A stretch of DNA of 64,000 bases, taken from positions 31,332,018-31,396,017 of the forward strand of contig OX578140.1 in assembly GCA_951213105.1 (NCBI GenBank), given 5' to 3'. Shown here piece by piece: positions 39,501 to 53,700 of this stretch. Numbering within the stretch: position 1 is the first letter of the stretch; the number at the start of each line of letters is the position of its first letter. The stretch is from Amaurobius ferox (lineage: Eukaryota > Arthropoda > Arachnida > Araneae > Amaurobiidae). The position numbers and the translations under genes were made by a program. Below the pieces are notes generated by a model. That model saw only the letters and a list, made by a program, of their open reading frames with translations, did not search any database and had not been told where the DNA came from.

Positions 39501-42500
39501 AAATATTTTGCAATATTTGCTGCTTTTTAAATTCGTTATTTTTGGATAAATTTATTTGGAAAGGTGCAATATTCTGAGAACGGTTCACACACTCGCGCAC
39601 ACAAGCATACACCCACCCATACATACACACACGCACTTTAAAAATGTTCCATTGAAGTTCTGTAATGCTTGAAACGTGCTCGTCCGTCGAAAACTCGAAT
39701 TGAAATTTTCGACTCCTAAATAATCCTTTTCTGTATATATTATACTATGTATGTAGGAAAGTAATCCATTTATTGAGTTCAGCACATAAATTTTCCTACA
39801 AATTAACAAATTTCAATGTTGTATGAAAATATTATACAAATTAACTCTCTTACAAACAGATCTAGCTAAAAATCATCATTATTATTGCTATTAGCGAATT
39901 AAATGAGTACCAAATTTCATGTAATTCCCTGAATTATTTGGAGAGTATTGCGCTCCCTGTGGAAAAGTAAAATCTTTAATATCTCAAGAACTGCTCATGA
40001 TGATTGCGATACAATCATATCGATTTTTCTAGAAGTATCCGCTAAGCATTCAGTCTTATGATAATGGTGAAAATATTTGAATTTTCTATGGTTTTATTCA
40101 TTTTAGATTAAAAACGTAGAATGGTGTGTATGTTAATTCGTTCGTTTCTAAATTAAAAAGAAAAAATGAATCTATAAAATGTCAGTTTGCGAAAATTACT
40201 GTTCATTTAAAAACTCGAATTTCAATTTTCCACTCCGTCGCAATACTTTCCCTATACAGTATACTATGTACGTATAGACTATAAACCTTTTGATATAAAA
40301 TATGTAAATTTCCATTACCAATTAGAAAATGGTTGTTACTAGCAAGATAAACTTTTAAGTTTGAACGACATAAAATATGCTATCTAATAAACCGCTTTAA
40401 TTATTTATTTCGCTTTAAGAATTTCATTTATATTTTATTGTCTAAAGCTTTGCATAGCAAATTAACTTTTGAAGGGATAAAAAATTGCTCCATGTTAACA
40501 AAATATTTATCTTAGGGAATTTCCCCGTATCAAATAAATTGGGATTAAATATTTTATTGTTTCTATTAATTAAAACCTTATTTTGTTAATCGTGAAGATA
40601 TAGTGTTTTGGAAATGATACGTTTAAAAAAAAAGGGGGAAATTCGTTCTAGAAGTATGCGAAATTACATAAAGTTTCTGAAAATATTAAAATCCAATTAC
40701 AAACAAATAGTTTGATTTTTCTAGTGTTTTAAAATATTTCTAATAATTGCAAAAAGTCTACTGTATATTTAGACTGCAAAGTGAGAAAGCGTAAAAAATT
40801 AGAGCATTGTATTCAAACTAAAAGTTTCACGAATTTAAGACTAGACTCTTAATTTGCAATTACTTTTTGAATAAAATCTTTTCTCGCACCCTGTTAATAA
40901 CCAATGAAAATTACTGAATATTCGAAGCTAATTGTAGTACTGAATTTCGTACCTCGTAGAGTTAAAGAGGTATGTCTCTATTATGAGCTATTAGCTGTGT
41001 TGATGAGCTCTAATAAGTAGTTGCGTACCGTCATGGAAGAGGGACAAGTGACTGCACGTGGGTGTCAAGCCATATTATACTATTAAGAATTTTGCAATTC
41101 ATTTATTGATATGCAACATCCTTACGCGCACTCTGATAAGAATCAATGGAAATTACTGCAAATTAGAAACATTTTTGATGCCGCCGTAGAGCTATCTCTA
41201 TTGATCTCTTAGCAGTGTGGATGCGTTCTAGTAATTCGTTGCGTACCGTCATGGAAGAGGGACAAGTGACTACGTGTAGGTCTCAAGTCTTATTATACTG
41301 TTAAAAATTTTGCAATTCATTTATTGATGTGCAACATCCTTACGCGCACTCTGATAAGGATCAATGGAAATTACTGCAAATTAGAAACATTTTTGATGCC
41401 GCCGTAGAGCTATCTCTATTGATCTCTTAGCAGTGTGGATGCGTTCTAATAATTCGTTGCGTACCGTCATGGAAGAGGGACAAGTGACTACGTGTAGGTC
41501 TCAAGTCATATTATACTGTTAAAAATTTTGCAATTCATTTATTGATGTGCAACATCCTTACGCGCACTCTGATAAGGATCAATGGAAATTACTGCAAATT
41601 AGAAACATTTTTGATGCCGCCGTAGAGCTATCTCTATTGATCTCTTAGCAGTGTGGATGAGTTCTAATAATTCGTTGCGTACCGTCATGGAAGAGGGACA
41701 AGTGACTACGTGTAGGTCTCAAGTCATATTATACTGTTAAAAATTTTGCAATTCATTTATTGATGTGCAACATCCTTACGCGCACTCTGATAAGGATCAA
41801 TGAAAATTTCTGCAAATTAGAAGCACTTTTGATGCCACCGTAGAGCTACTGAGGTCTATCTCTATTGATCTCTTAGAGGTGTGGATGAGCTCTAATAAGT
41901 CGTTGCATATCGTCATGGAAGAGGGACAAGTGACTGCTTGTAGGTCTCAAGCCATATTATACTATTAAAAATATTGCAGTTCATTTTTTGAAAAGGATCA
42001 ATGGAAATTACTGCAAATTAGAAACATTTTTGATGCCGCCGTAGAGCTATCTCTATTGATCTCTTAGCAGTGTGGATGCGTTCTAATAATTCGTTGCGTA
42101 CCGTCATGGAAGAGGGACAAGTGACTACGTGTAGGTCTCAAGTCATATTATACTGTTAAAAATTTTGCAATTCATTTATTGATGTGCAACATCCTTACGC
42201 GCACTCTGATAAGGATCAATGGAAATTACTGCAAATTAGAAACATTTTTGATGCCGCCGTAGAGCTATCTCTATTGATCTCTTAGCAGTGTGGATGCGTT
42301 CTAATAATTCGTTGCGTACCGTCATGGAAGAGGGACAAGTGACTACGTGTAGGTCTCAAGTCATATTATACTGTTAAAAATTTTGCAATTCATTTATTGA
42401 TGTGCAACATCCTTACGCGCACTCTGATAAGGATCAATGGAAATTACTGCAAATTAGAAACATTTTTGATGCCGCCGTAGAGCTATCTCTATTGATCTCT

Positions 42501-45500
42501 TAGCAGTGTGGATGAGTTCTAATAATTCGTTGCGTACCGTCATGGAAGAGGGACAAGTGACTACGTGTAGGTCTCAAGTCATATTATACTGTTAAAAATT
42601 TTGCAATTCATTTATTGATGTGCAACATCCTTACGCGCACTCTGATAAGGATCAATGGAAATTACTGCAAATTACAAGCATTTTTGATGCCGCCGTAGGG
42701 CTATCTCTATTGATCTCTTAGCAGTGTGGATGAGTTCTAATAATTCGTTGCGTACCGTCATGGAAGAGGGACAAGTGACTACGTGTAGGTCTCAAGTCAT
42801 ATTATACTGTTAAAAATTTTGCAATTCATTTATTGATGTGCAACATCCTTACGCGCACTCTGATAAGGATCAATGAAAATTTCTGCAAATTAGAAGCACT
42901 TTTGATGCCACCGTAGAGCTACTGAGGTCTATCTCTATTGATCTCTTAGAGGTGTGGATGAGCTCTAATAAGTCGTTGCATATCGTCATGGAAGAGGGAC
43001 AAGTGACTGCTTGTAGGTTTCAAGCCATATTATACTATTAAAAATATTGCAGTTCATTTTTTGAAAAGGATCAATGGAAATTACTGCAAATTAGAAGCAC
43101 TTTTGATGCCACCGTCGAGCTACTGAGGTCTATCTCTATTGATCTCTTAGAGGTGTGGATGAGCTCTAATAAGTCGTTGCATACCGTCATGGAAGAGGGA
43201 CAAGTGACTGCTTGTAGGTCTCAAGCCATATTATACTATTAAAAATACTGCAATTCATTTTTTAATGTGCAACATCCTTACGCGCACTCTGATAAGGATC
43301 ACTGGAAATTACTGCAAATTAGAAGCATTTTTGATGCCACCGTAATGCGATTGAGGTCTATCTCTATTGATCTCTTAGCGGTGTTGATGAGTTTTAATAA
43401 GTAATTGCGTACCGTCATGGAAGAGGGACAAGTGACTGCGTGTAGGTGTCAAGCAATATCACACTAATAAGAATTTTTTAATTCATTTATTGATGTGCAA
43501 CATCTTTACGCGCACTTTGGTGAGGATCAATGGAAATTACTGAAAAATAGAAGCACTTTTGATGCCACCGCAGAGCTATTGAGGTGTCTCTATTGATCTC
43601 TTAGCGGTGTTGATGAGCTCTAATAAACAGTTGCGTTCAGTCATGGATGGGAACCGCGCCTATGCGTCAAACTAGATCTAGAAAACGGGACCTTTTCAGT
43701 GACACCTAATCATAAAAAGAAAACATAGGCATAGATAAGAAATTATGCATATAAACAAAACGCTAGTATATAGAGAAACTGTTTATCAAATTTTGTAATT
43801 TCAAGATTTTGACGAAAATACATGGCTCTAAATATTTGAACATGCTTTTGTCATTTTTTAGAGTACCCTATTAGCTCCCGCTTTTTTTGTTTCGAAAGCG
43901 TGTGTGTAGAAAGATGGGGGAGGGGGGGGGGCGAGAACACTATGTCGAATAAACTCATTAACATGAAATATTTGCAAGATTAGATAGGTTTTAACTTTTT
44001 GCTTACGGGTGGTACAGCGTTAATCCCAAATAAAGAACCCCACAAAAAGACAGGTATTTGACATACCCTATCCCAAACTGTTCTATCCCCCTTTTCAAAC
44101 ATTGGCGTCCACGCTGTCCAACCCAAAAAGTTAATAAATATAAATAAAAAATAAATTATTATTACGCAGCAAAAAAAAATCTTAGTATGTGGTATTTAGA
44201 AAAATCGTTAACATTTTTTTTACTCCAGATGCTAAATCGTTTTGTGTTCCATCACTGGCTCTAACGAGAACGAAACCGGTCCCCATATTCTGGTTTCTGA
44301 CCTGGAGCACGATTTCAAGAGTTGATACGCTTTACATCGTGATTAGTGGTGAAGCGTGATAAAATAATTTGGGGGGAGGCATTAAAATTGGTCCATTAAA
44401 TTGGTTCCTGGTTTTAATAACCAGGGACCAATTCAATGAAAGTTTCATACTGTGAATTTTAACAAGTTTGTTAGTAAAATAAACTGTAATAACTGATTTT
44501 CGATAAAAATATTATGTCATTACAGTAGTTTGTTATAACAGTAGAACCCCGTTTTTGCGTTTCGCTGTGGAACCAATTAAAAATCTTTATACACAGGAAA
44601 ACTGAAGACACGAGAAACTCATATTTTGTATATGAAAATCAAGAAAATTAGTAATAACATGTATATCCCATTCACTAAAATTTACTTTTTTTCTTATTAA
44701 AATTTTAATTTACGATTCACATAGAAAAATGCCGCATCAAATTTGTCAAATCCCTATAATTTAGTGATTCTCTAAATAAAATTTGACTTAACATTTAAAG
44801 CGACTCTCCAAAGTCATTAAACAACAAACACTATGTTTGCGGAAACAAAATGATTTAGGAAAAAAAAAATTGACATTCTATTTTGAAGAGGAAAAGGGAA
44901 TGTTCTTTATTCCTCCGGAAAGTCTCGCAGCTTAGACATGTCTCTCCGGTCGGATATAACAGTTAAATGAGAGAATTGCGCATGCGCATTTGCTTTTAGT
45001 TTTATTGCTAATGTAATATCACTTGACGATGTAGATACTTCAAGAGGTGTCTCTCTCGAAACATACGGTGGCACTTGAGTGTTTTGCGCCAGTCGGAGTT
45101 AAAATATATCTGCATCTTCGTTTATTTATAAAGAAAATACTTTATATTTATTTCAAATAATATATAACTAAAATAAAAGTTAATTGGTCGCAAATTATTT
45201 GTTCAGACAGGGCCGTTTCTAGAAACAAAATCCAAGAGGAGCTGGAGTGAAATTCAGGTTGGAGGGGGGGGGGGGGGGGAGTCAACAGCACTTGAAGGAG
45301 GGGTTCACTAGAAATAAATTTTGGGACGGAAAGGAGAAGGGGAATGCACTAAAATGTTAAATTTTTGTCTTCAAATAAATGCTGTATTACAAAATATTTT
45401 AAATATAACTAATACGGTATATCGCAGAACTCTATAACTACTCATGATAATGTATAACATTATAAAGTATAACATGACAATATATAACACTATAATGTAT

Positions 45501-47664
45501 ATCAGTGGAACCCGCAATAATACAAAAATACCCTAAATACTATATTCTTAAATTAATTTTTTTAATTTGGTTGAATACTTTAAAATTAAATATGTAAATA
45601 AATTGATCATCCGTTTTATCACAAATCCAGCAAAACTAAAAAGTCTCATTTTTGTACAATACGAAACGAAGTAATTTATAAAAAAATTTTGAAAGCAATT
45701 TTTCATGTAAAATTTGAATAAAATTTCATATCATTACTAAATTGAATAAAATTACATATCATTACTACATTTTTTCCGGGGGGGGGGGGGGTTAAGTATG
45801 TCTCCTGGGGGGGCTCAGCCCCCTACTTTTCTACAGCACTGGCAGACACTGTTTACTTTGTTTCTTCCTCCGCTAACGCTTTATTTATAGTGCATACTTA
45901 TCACCCTTTCGGCGAGTGTTATATCCCGATTTGTATCTTTTCAGTTTCTTGTAGATTAATTACAATGCCATTGGATTAGTACATCTTGTAGTTGACAGAT
46001 GGCAGCACTAGAAGAAAACTTATCTTAGATATTTTGTTTATTGATCCTGCAGTATTCCGAAGAGGAATCTGAATTAGCTTGATGAAGGGAGAAAAGCATA
46101 GGATGCACGCTGTCTGGGATGAAAGGAGGGAATGCATGGAATTAAGAGTCACGGATTTTTCGCATAGCTATGACGAATTTCATGGTATTTGATTGTTAGA
46201 TAATAATTAAAATTTCTTGAGTTTCGCACAAAACATTTATTTACGCATTTATATTTTGGGGCTAAATTATTAAAAGCAATTTAGGAACAAAACATTAAAA
46301 GAGATTGGAAGAAAAAATCTATGTTAATCATGAATCGAGATCAATCATGAATCGATATAAATCATGAATTGATTCTGAACATGAATACACAGCCTCCCGC
46401 ATCAATATACAGTCCTTAAACATCCCTTTAACTTTTTATAGAATGCTCTAAAGCTGCAGAAGCAGGGGCTTCTAATAGGAAAGCGACTATGCGCTAACGA
46501 TTGAAAAATTTGCATCGCGTCTTGCGGCGAATTGAAGAAGTTAGAATTCCAATCTCGGAATCAAAGCAAGATGGGCGAAAATTTTCGATTATAAAATTGT
46601 TGAACCTTCTCTATTTAGAATGAAATGACGTGCGGTTTGCACATATGTACACAGATAGTAGACAGTAAAGAATAAGCCCATCAAATAAACGCTCTGAAAC
46701 TGCTGCATTAATAACATAAGAACTTTGTAAATACAGTATAAATGCAAAAATAAACTGGTTTACTAGTTTCATAGGCAAATAACAGACTTCTTCTTCAGGA
46801 CCGACAAGAAGCGGGACCTTTCTCAAATCAGGTTAGCAACTGATGATGGTGCACTTGACTGAAGGTAGGAAAAAAATAAGTGGCCAGCAAAGCGGGAAGA
46901 AATGAAAGAGGAAAAAACCAAAATGTCTGGCCGGAAATAACGAACACACAAAACCGCAAAGGAAAAAAATGGCGGTAAGGGAGCGGATAGCAGAACGAAT
47001 AAAAACAACAAAGCAGAGAGAAAAACCAGTAACGAAAGATATCTGAGACGTCTAAACCAGCTGTAAAAAATAAGCAGATTTCGGTGATTATACGAGTATG
47101 AGCGGCAAAATAACAAATAAATGAAAAAGAAGAAAGACGACCGGAATAGAACAAATCATACCACAGATTTTCCAAGCGGATGGAAATAAGGGACAATGAT
47201 TGTTAACAGGGGAGTTAGATCGATAAATAATAAAGAAACTTTCAAGAAAGTGTTGGGGAAAAAAATATCTTGGCTTCCGAGAAATTGAAAACATGATTGT
47301 TCAGCAATTGAAAATTTGGATACTTGGTATTTAGAAACATAATTCATGTATTTCTTGATACGAAATTTTATAGCTTTTTTTGTTTGATCTACATAGTTTA
47401 ACTGCATTTGCATGGAGTGAAGTAAACAGCTCAACAGTTGAAGGCAGGGTAGGGATACTGAATTTTATGGAGAGGTTTGAATACGAAACGACGGAGAACA
47501 TTAACAACTTTATAGCTAACAGATGAGTAAAAGGTAAAGCGACAGAATTACGAGGTGAAATTAGTTGTATATATGATTTGCCTAATCATTAATTGCTTGC
47601 TGATATCTATATATACTCTATGAGCCAGAACGGTTGAAAATACGGTAAATAGAACCAACGGCTT

Positions 47665-47723
<59 letters not shown>

Positions 47724-50700
47724 TACGTGACAGTGAAAATGAGACACCAAGAAGGAGTGGGCAGAAAGTGATGAAATTTGGCAAACAGAGAGAGACAGCA
47801 ACGAACAATAAGCGATGTTTATTGCAACATGATACACCTATACACTGAGTGATAACACCGTCTGATCAGTAGGGGGTTGTTGTTGATACCCAGACCGTTC
47901 GACCTACTAGAAAGGTGTAAGGTAACCGTTTGGACGGCCGGGAACTGATCAGTAGGTTGTAGGACCACCGCGGGTGGCGATACAGGCAGCAGCACGTCTA
48001 GGTACAGAGTCAATGAGCGTGCGGATGGTATCCTAAGGGATGGCTGCCCATTCCCTGTCAACCATTTGCCAGTGTTCGTCTTCTAAACGCGGCGGTAGCA
48101 GCGCATGCAAGCGACGTCTAATCACGTCCCAGACGTGTTCGATTGGTGAGACATTAGGGGAGACTGGTGGCCAGGGAAACACGTGAGTACCTTGCAGGAC
48201 ATGTTGGCTGATGCGTGCCCCGTGTGGTCGGGCGTTATCCTGCTGGTAAATGGCATTGGGCACCCACTGAAGGAAGGGTAGTGTCACCGGCCGCAGCACG
48301 TCATCCACGCATCGTTGGGCCGTCATAGTGCCCTCAATATGGACCAGAGGTGACCTGCTATCGTAGGCGGTAGCGCCCCAAACCATGATGTCGCGCGGTG
48401 TGGCGTTCCACAGATGCGACCGGATTGGGCCTGTCACCACTTCAGCGCCAGACTCGTGCACGGCGAATCTCATTGCTAAATCAAAAGCGTGGCTCGTCTG
48501 AGAACTGAGAACACGACACTGTGCTACTCCACCGTCCACAAGGCTCTATCCCGGCACCATTGCAAACGGAGGCGTCTGTGCTGTTGAGTCAATGGCAGTC
48601 TTCTTAACGGTTGCCATCAGTGCAGGTCGCCGGCGACCAATCGGCGGATAATGATACTAGTCAATATGGGAGCATCAAGGGTGTCCTGCACATACTGAAA
48701 AAGGGCGACGGAAGTGGCCTGCGGAGCCGCCAACGCTTGCCGGCAAATACGTCGGTCCACGCGTGCTAACTTCGCTATGGCCGTATCGGCACCCCTCACA
48801 CGTGCCACATTCCCTTGTTCCAATCATTTTCGCCATAGCCGGTGCACCGTGGACGCGTGTAGGTTGCTATCCACTGAGATTTGACGTATAGACCAAACTG
48901 CTCTGAGTCCGATCACCATACCTATCGTGAACTCGTCTGTCTGCTGGAACTGCCTCTGTTGGCAGCGGCCGACATTCTCTGATACTTAACGTTTGATCTG
49001 AGACAAAAAAAAATGCAAAACGATTCCACTGGCAGACAGAGCAGCCGATTCTTCAGGTTCCTCCCCTTACATCTCACTTAAAGTGCACGGGGCAGCATCA
49101 TTTGTATAACTCGGTGATCTGCGTCTACTCTGCAATTTGCATATTTTTCTGCCCACTCCTTTTTGGTGTCTCGTTTTCACTGTCACGTAGTGTAAATATA
49201 TATATGTATATATAATTGAAGAATTTTAATTTATTCGTATTATTTATACCAGAGGTTGATCATATATTGAAATAGTTCTGTATAGCAAAAATTATACTGG
49301 TTTTGAAAGACTACTTTCTACTTATCCCGAGTCCTATATTGATTACTATTTTTGAAAGTCTTCATTCAAATAATTTTTCGTTCACATTCAGTTTTTTCAT
49401 TCCGGTATCCACCCACTTTAACGAAGAGATATAAAATGCTCTGTCGTATGTTCCCTTGCTTGCATTTCGACTCCCACGTGTTGACAGTACCAGTAAGTTT
49501 ATATTTCTGTTTTCTACATTTGTGGTTTTTAATTCATTTATTATTTCTCCTTCCACTAACCAGTAGAGAGTTCCAATGGTGTCTATAGTCAAATACTATC
49601 GCCATTGTCAGAAACTGGCTCTTCCATCGGTGTTAATTCAAATTGTACGGCTGTCCTGACGCGAAAGCCATTTCGAACTAACCACTATTTTTTATGTAGT
49701 TTCAACTTATTGTTCTCCATGTTTAGATCTTTAATCTTGAGCTAATTATTATTGCCATTTTTCATTTTTGCCGAGTTTGCTTTTTCATTTGATATTTATA
49801 TATATACCTATTTAATTATGATTTATGTATACTAATATTCCCTTCATCCCAATACCATTATAATGATGAGCTACCTACTATTTTTATCCTTAGTCTTGGT
49901 CTATAGTTACTTATTTGTAACAGATATGCTAGAGATGGGTTTTTTTTGTACTTACAGTAGTTTGTGCATAGTTTTCGATTAAAAAATTGCAATTTATATA
50001 TATATATACATTTGTGTGTGTTTGTGAATGTGTGTTACGTATATGAAATTCCAATGATAGATTATATATATAACTAATAGCTGCTTTTATCTAATTTATT
50101 TTGTGATTTTTAAAAACATTTTATCTTTGAATGGCAACATTCGAAATGTTGCCGTTCAAAGATTAAATGGCCTTTTAGGATTTTATTTTTTTGGTCATGT
50201 GCTTTTGAGCAACAATTATTTTTACATGTGGTGCCATCTGAAAATCTGATCTTTACATTATTAAAAAAATCTGATGTGGGCAACAAATGACTTTCCTTAT
50301 ATAATGCAGTGAATTTACTACATTTACAGTTAAAAAAAATTTTATTCTTATAGTAGATACTTATATTCTTTTCAAGATGTTGAATTTTATTAAATTAGTC
50401 GTCATTTTCATTGATTTAGCGTCATTTTTATCAATTTGGGGAGATTTTTGTTAATTTGGCAACAATTATAAATGTCGCCATCGTCGCCAAAATCTCTCGC
50501 CAAGCGTTATAGACGGAGAAATAAGTTATTCTTACAGCAGATAAATGACTATTGGCGTTCAAGTACAAAAGTATTACTCAAAGTATCTTTTTTCATGAAT
50601 GGAACGAGCTAGATCCTCGAGAATGATTTCACCAAATTTATCGCATGGTATTACATATGAAAAGTGAACATGTTTCTCTATACGAAATATTTTTACTTTC

Positions 50701-53700
50701 CTTATAAACATAAGGTATAAGGAAAGTATTGTGACGGGGTCGAAAATTCGAATTCGAGTTTTCGACGGGAGAGCACGTTTCAAGCATCCTTGATCACGAA
50801 TCAAACATTTTTGAAGTGATGTCTGTGTGTGTGTGTGTGGGTGGGTGGGTGGAGACGATAACTGACGAACGAATGTACCGATTCGAACAAAATTTGGTAC
50901 AAAAATCACAATCCTAAAACACTGGAAGCCTATTGTTTTAATACGCAATCGAATGTTCAGAACCTCCCTAAATTTTCGAATGAAATTTTGAAAAAATCGC
51001 CAAAAAATCAAAACCGCAAATAAAGTTACGAAATAGACATTTCTTATGTAATTTTTCATTAGAAAACGATCGGCATAAATTTTAGTCCGCTAACATGAAC
51101 CGTTCTTGAGATATTGCACATTTTTCAAAAACATTATCAAAAAGTTATATAAAATAAAAATATTTCCTTTTGAGAAACATGTTCACTTTACATATGTAAT
51201 ACCATGCGATAAATTTTGTGATATCATTCTCGTGGATCTACCTCGTTCCATTCATGAAAAAAGATACTTTGAGTAATACTTTTGTATTTGAATGCCAATA
51301 GTCATTTATCTGCTGTAATAACTTATTCCTCCGTCCATAACGCTTGGCGAGATTTTGGCGACATTTTTAATTGTTGCCAAATTAACAAAAATCTCTCCAA
51401 ATTGATAGAAATGACGCTAAATCAATGAAAATGACGACTCATTGAAGAAAATTCAATATCATGGAAAGAATATAAGTATATACTATAAGAATAACGTTTT
51501 TTTCAGCTGTAAAAGAAGTAAATTCATTGCATTATATAAGGAAAGTCATGTGTTGCCCACATCAGATTTTTTTTTTTTATATGACTTTTTGATAATTTTT
51601 TTGAAGAATGTGCAATACCTCGAGAACGGTTCCTGTTAGCGTTCTAAAATTTATGTCAATCGTTTTCTAATGAAAAATTGCATAAGAAATGTCTATTTGC
51701 GTAACTTTATTAGCGGTTTTGATGTTTTGACGATTTTTTCAAACTTTCACTCGAAAATTTAAGGGGGTTCTGAACATTCGATTGCGTATAAAAACAATAG
51801 GCTTCCAGTGTTTACGGATTGTGACTTTTGTACCAAGTTTCGTTCGAATCGGTCTATTCGTTCGTCAGTTATCGTCTCCACAGTCTCACCGACACACACA
51901 CACACACACACACACACATTCACACACACACACATACTTTCACACACACACACACACACACACATACTTTCACACACACACACAGACATCACTTCAAAAA
52001 TGTTTGATTCGTAATCAGGGATGCTTGAAACGTGCTCTCCCGTCGAAAACTCGAATTCGAATTTTCGACCCCGTTACAAGACTTTCCTTATACGTTATGT
52101 ATATAAGGAAAGTAAAAATATTACGGGCGAGGGCGCAATAATCATTATTAAAATAAATCGCGCAATTTGAAAGGCGAATTTATTGTGTGGTAACGCTATT
52201 CATCTACTGTTATCTACAGGAAAATGAAGTCAGGCAATTTCAGCACAGAATTTTGAAGAATTTCAGCACAGGGTTCGCGTGCTGATATTTGAAAAAAAAA
52301 AATATGACACAATTTGTAATTTTCGTATATATGTCGCTCATTTAGTTGGTCTTTTATAAAATACTGGACATTTAACCAATCACTCTCTCTCTATATATAT
52401 AATTGTCTAACGTGTTTACAGCGTTTTTGTTTTCCCAGATTCCTCAGTAACTTAAAAGGCTGAATTTTTGCATACTCACTACGGAGCAGAACCTAAACAG
52501 AGAAGGAGTTTCGATTTACCCTTTCAGAGGCGAAGAAAATGAGAGTTTCAGAAATTCTTTCTAGACCCTTCAGAAGCTCCCTCAGTTGACTTAGAAGGCT
52601 GAATTTTTGCACAATTATAGTATCGACAACTGGATCGAACTTAACGAAGCCGGGTTTTTTATCTTTTCCTAGAGTAGACAAAATAGGTGGGGTTCGAGTA
52701 GTCTCCAAGAACCTCCTCGAAGCTTCCCACATGAACGTAATAGGCTGAAACTCAGCCGCGGGGGTGAAACTTATTGGGTCATTTTTCGATTGAAATAACT
52801 ATTTTCAACATCAAACACAATGGATTGCTAAAAAAAATTAAGGAAATAACGTTGTTGGACGAAAAGTCATTTATTAAAACATCTTAAAGACGTACAAAAT
52901 ATTTAAAATTGCTAGAGCACTTTCGAGCGTTAATACGCTCTTCATCAGTGGCTACATGAAAAGTAAATATGGAATGTTCCCATATACACCAGTTACACAG
53001 TAAATTTGCATGAAAATATGAAATTGGTAAATGAACAGACTAATAATTAATACAAAATTAACCCAAGAAATATACACGGAAAATACAAAAAAATTTTGTA
53101 TTTACCAATTTTATATTTTTATGCAAATTTGTTGTGTAACTGGTCTATATGTAAACATTCCATGTTTACTTTTCATGTAGCCACTGATGAAGAGCGTATT
53201 AACGCTCGAAAGCGCTCTGGCAATTTTAAATACTTTGCACGTCTTATAAGATGTTTTAATAAATGACTTTTCGTCTAACCACGTTATATCCTTAATTTTA
53301 TTTAGTTGAATTCAGACGTGATATTAATTTTTGATTATTAGATTGCTGAAAGATAATTAAATTTATTAAAAAAAGTTGCAGCTCAATTTTTTAAGTTTGT
53401 TAGTTTTCTAGTCTTTGACGGGCTTAAATGCACAAAGTCTTTAAATATTTTTCAAGAAAGTATAAGATACCTATCTGAAAATTGTGTTCATTTAACGCCT
53501 TAAAATTCTGGTGTCCAGAGCCTCGTAACACCGCGTTTAAATCAGGTCTTGCTTAGGCCCAGCACCTGTGGCTCACGGACCGCACTTTGAGAGTGCTCTA
53601 TGGTGCCCCTTTCCATAGGTGCGCAGGCTGGTCCCCAAATGTATGCGTGGTGGGTCTTCCAGAATCGATACTTGGTATCGAACCAACCCCTTGTCTCTTC

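Noticed and set aside
40857..43652. Possible CRISPR or gene array
   Set aside because: Units are 218 bp, contiguous and without unique spacers: an ordinary satellite in a eukaryotic intron.
46827..47196. Hydrophobic minus-strand ORFs resembling membrane proteins
   Set aside because: T-rich 3' region of the Penelope-like fragment; overlapping frames are all equally hydrophobic from base composition.
47548..47837. ORFs rich in YIYIYI
   Set aside because: Translations of the TA microsatellite.
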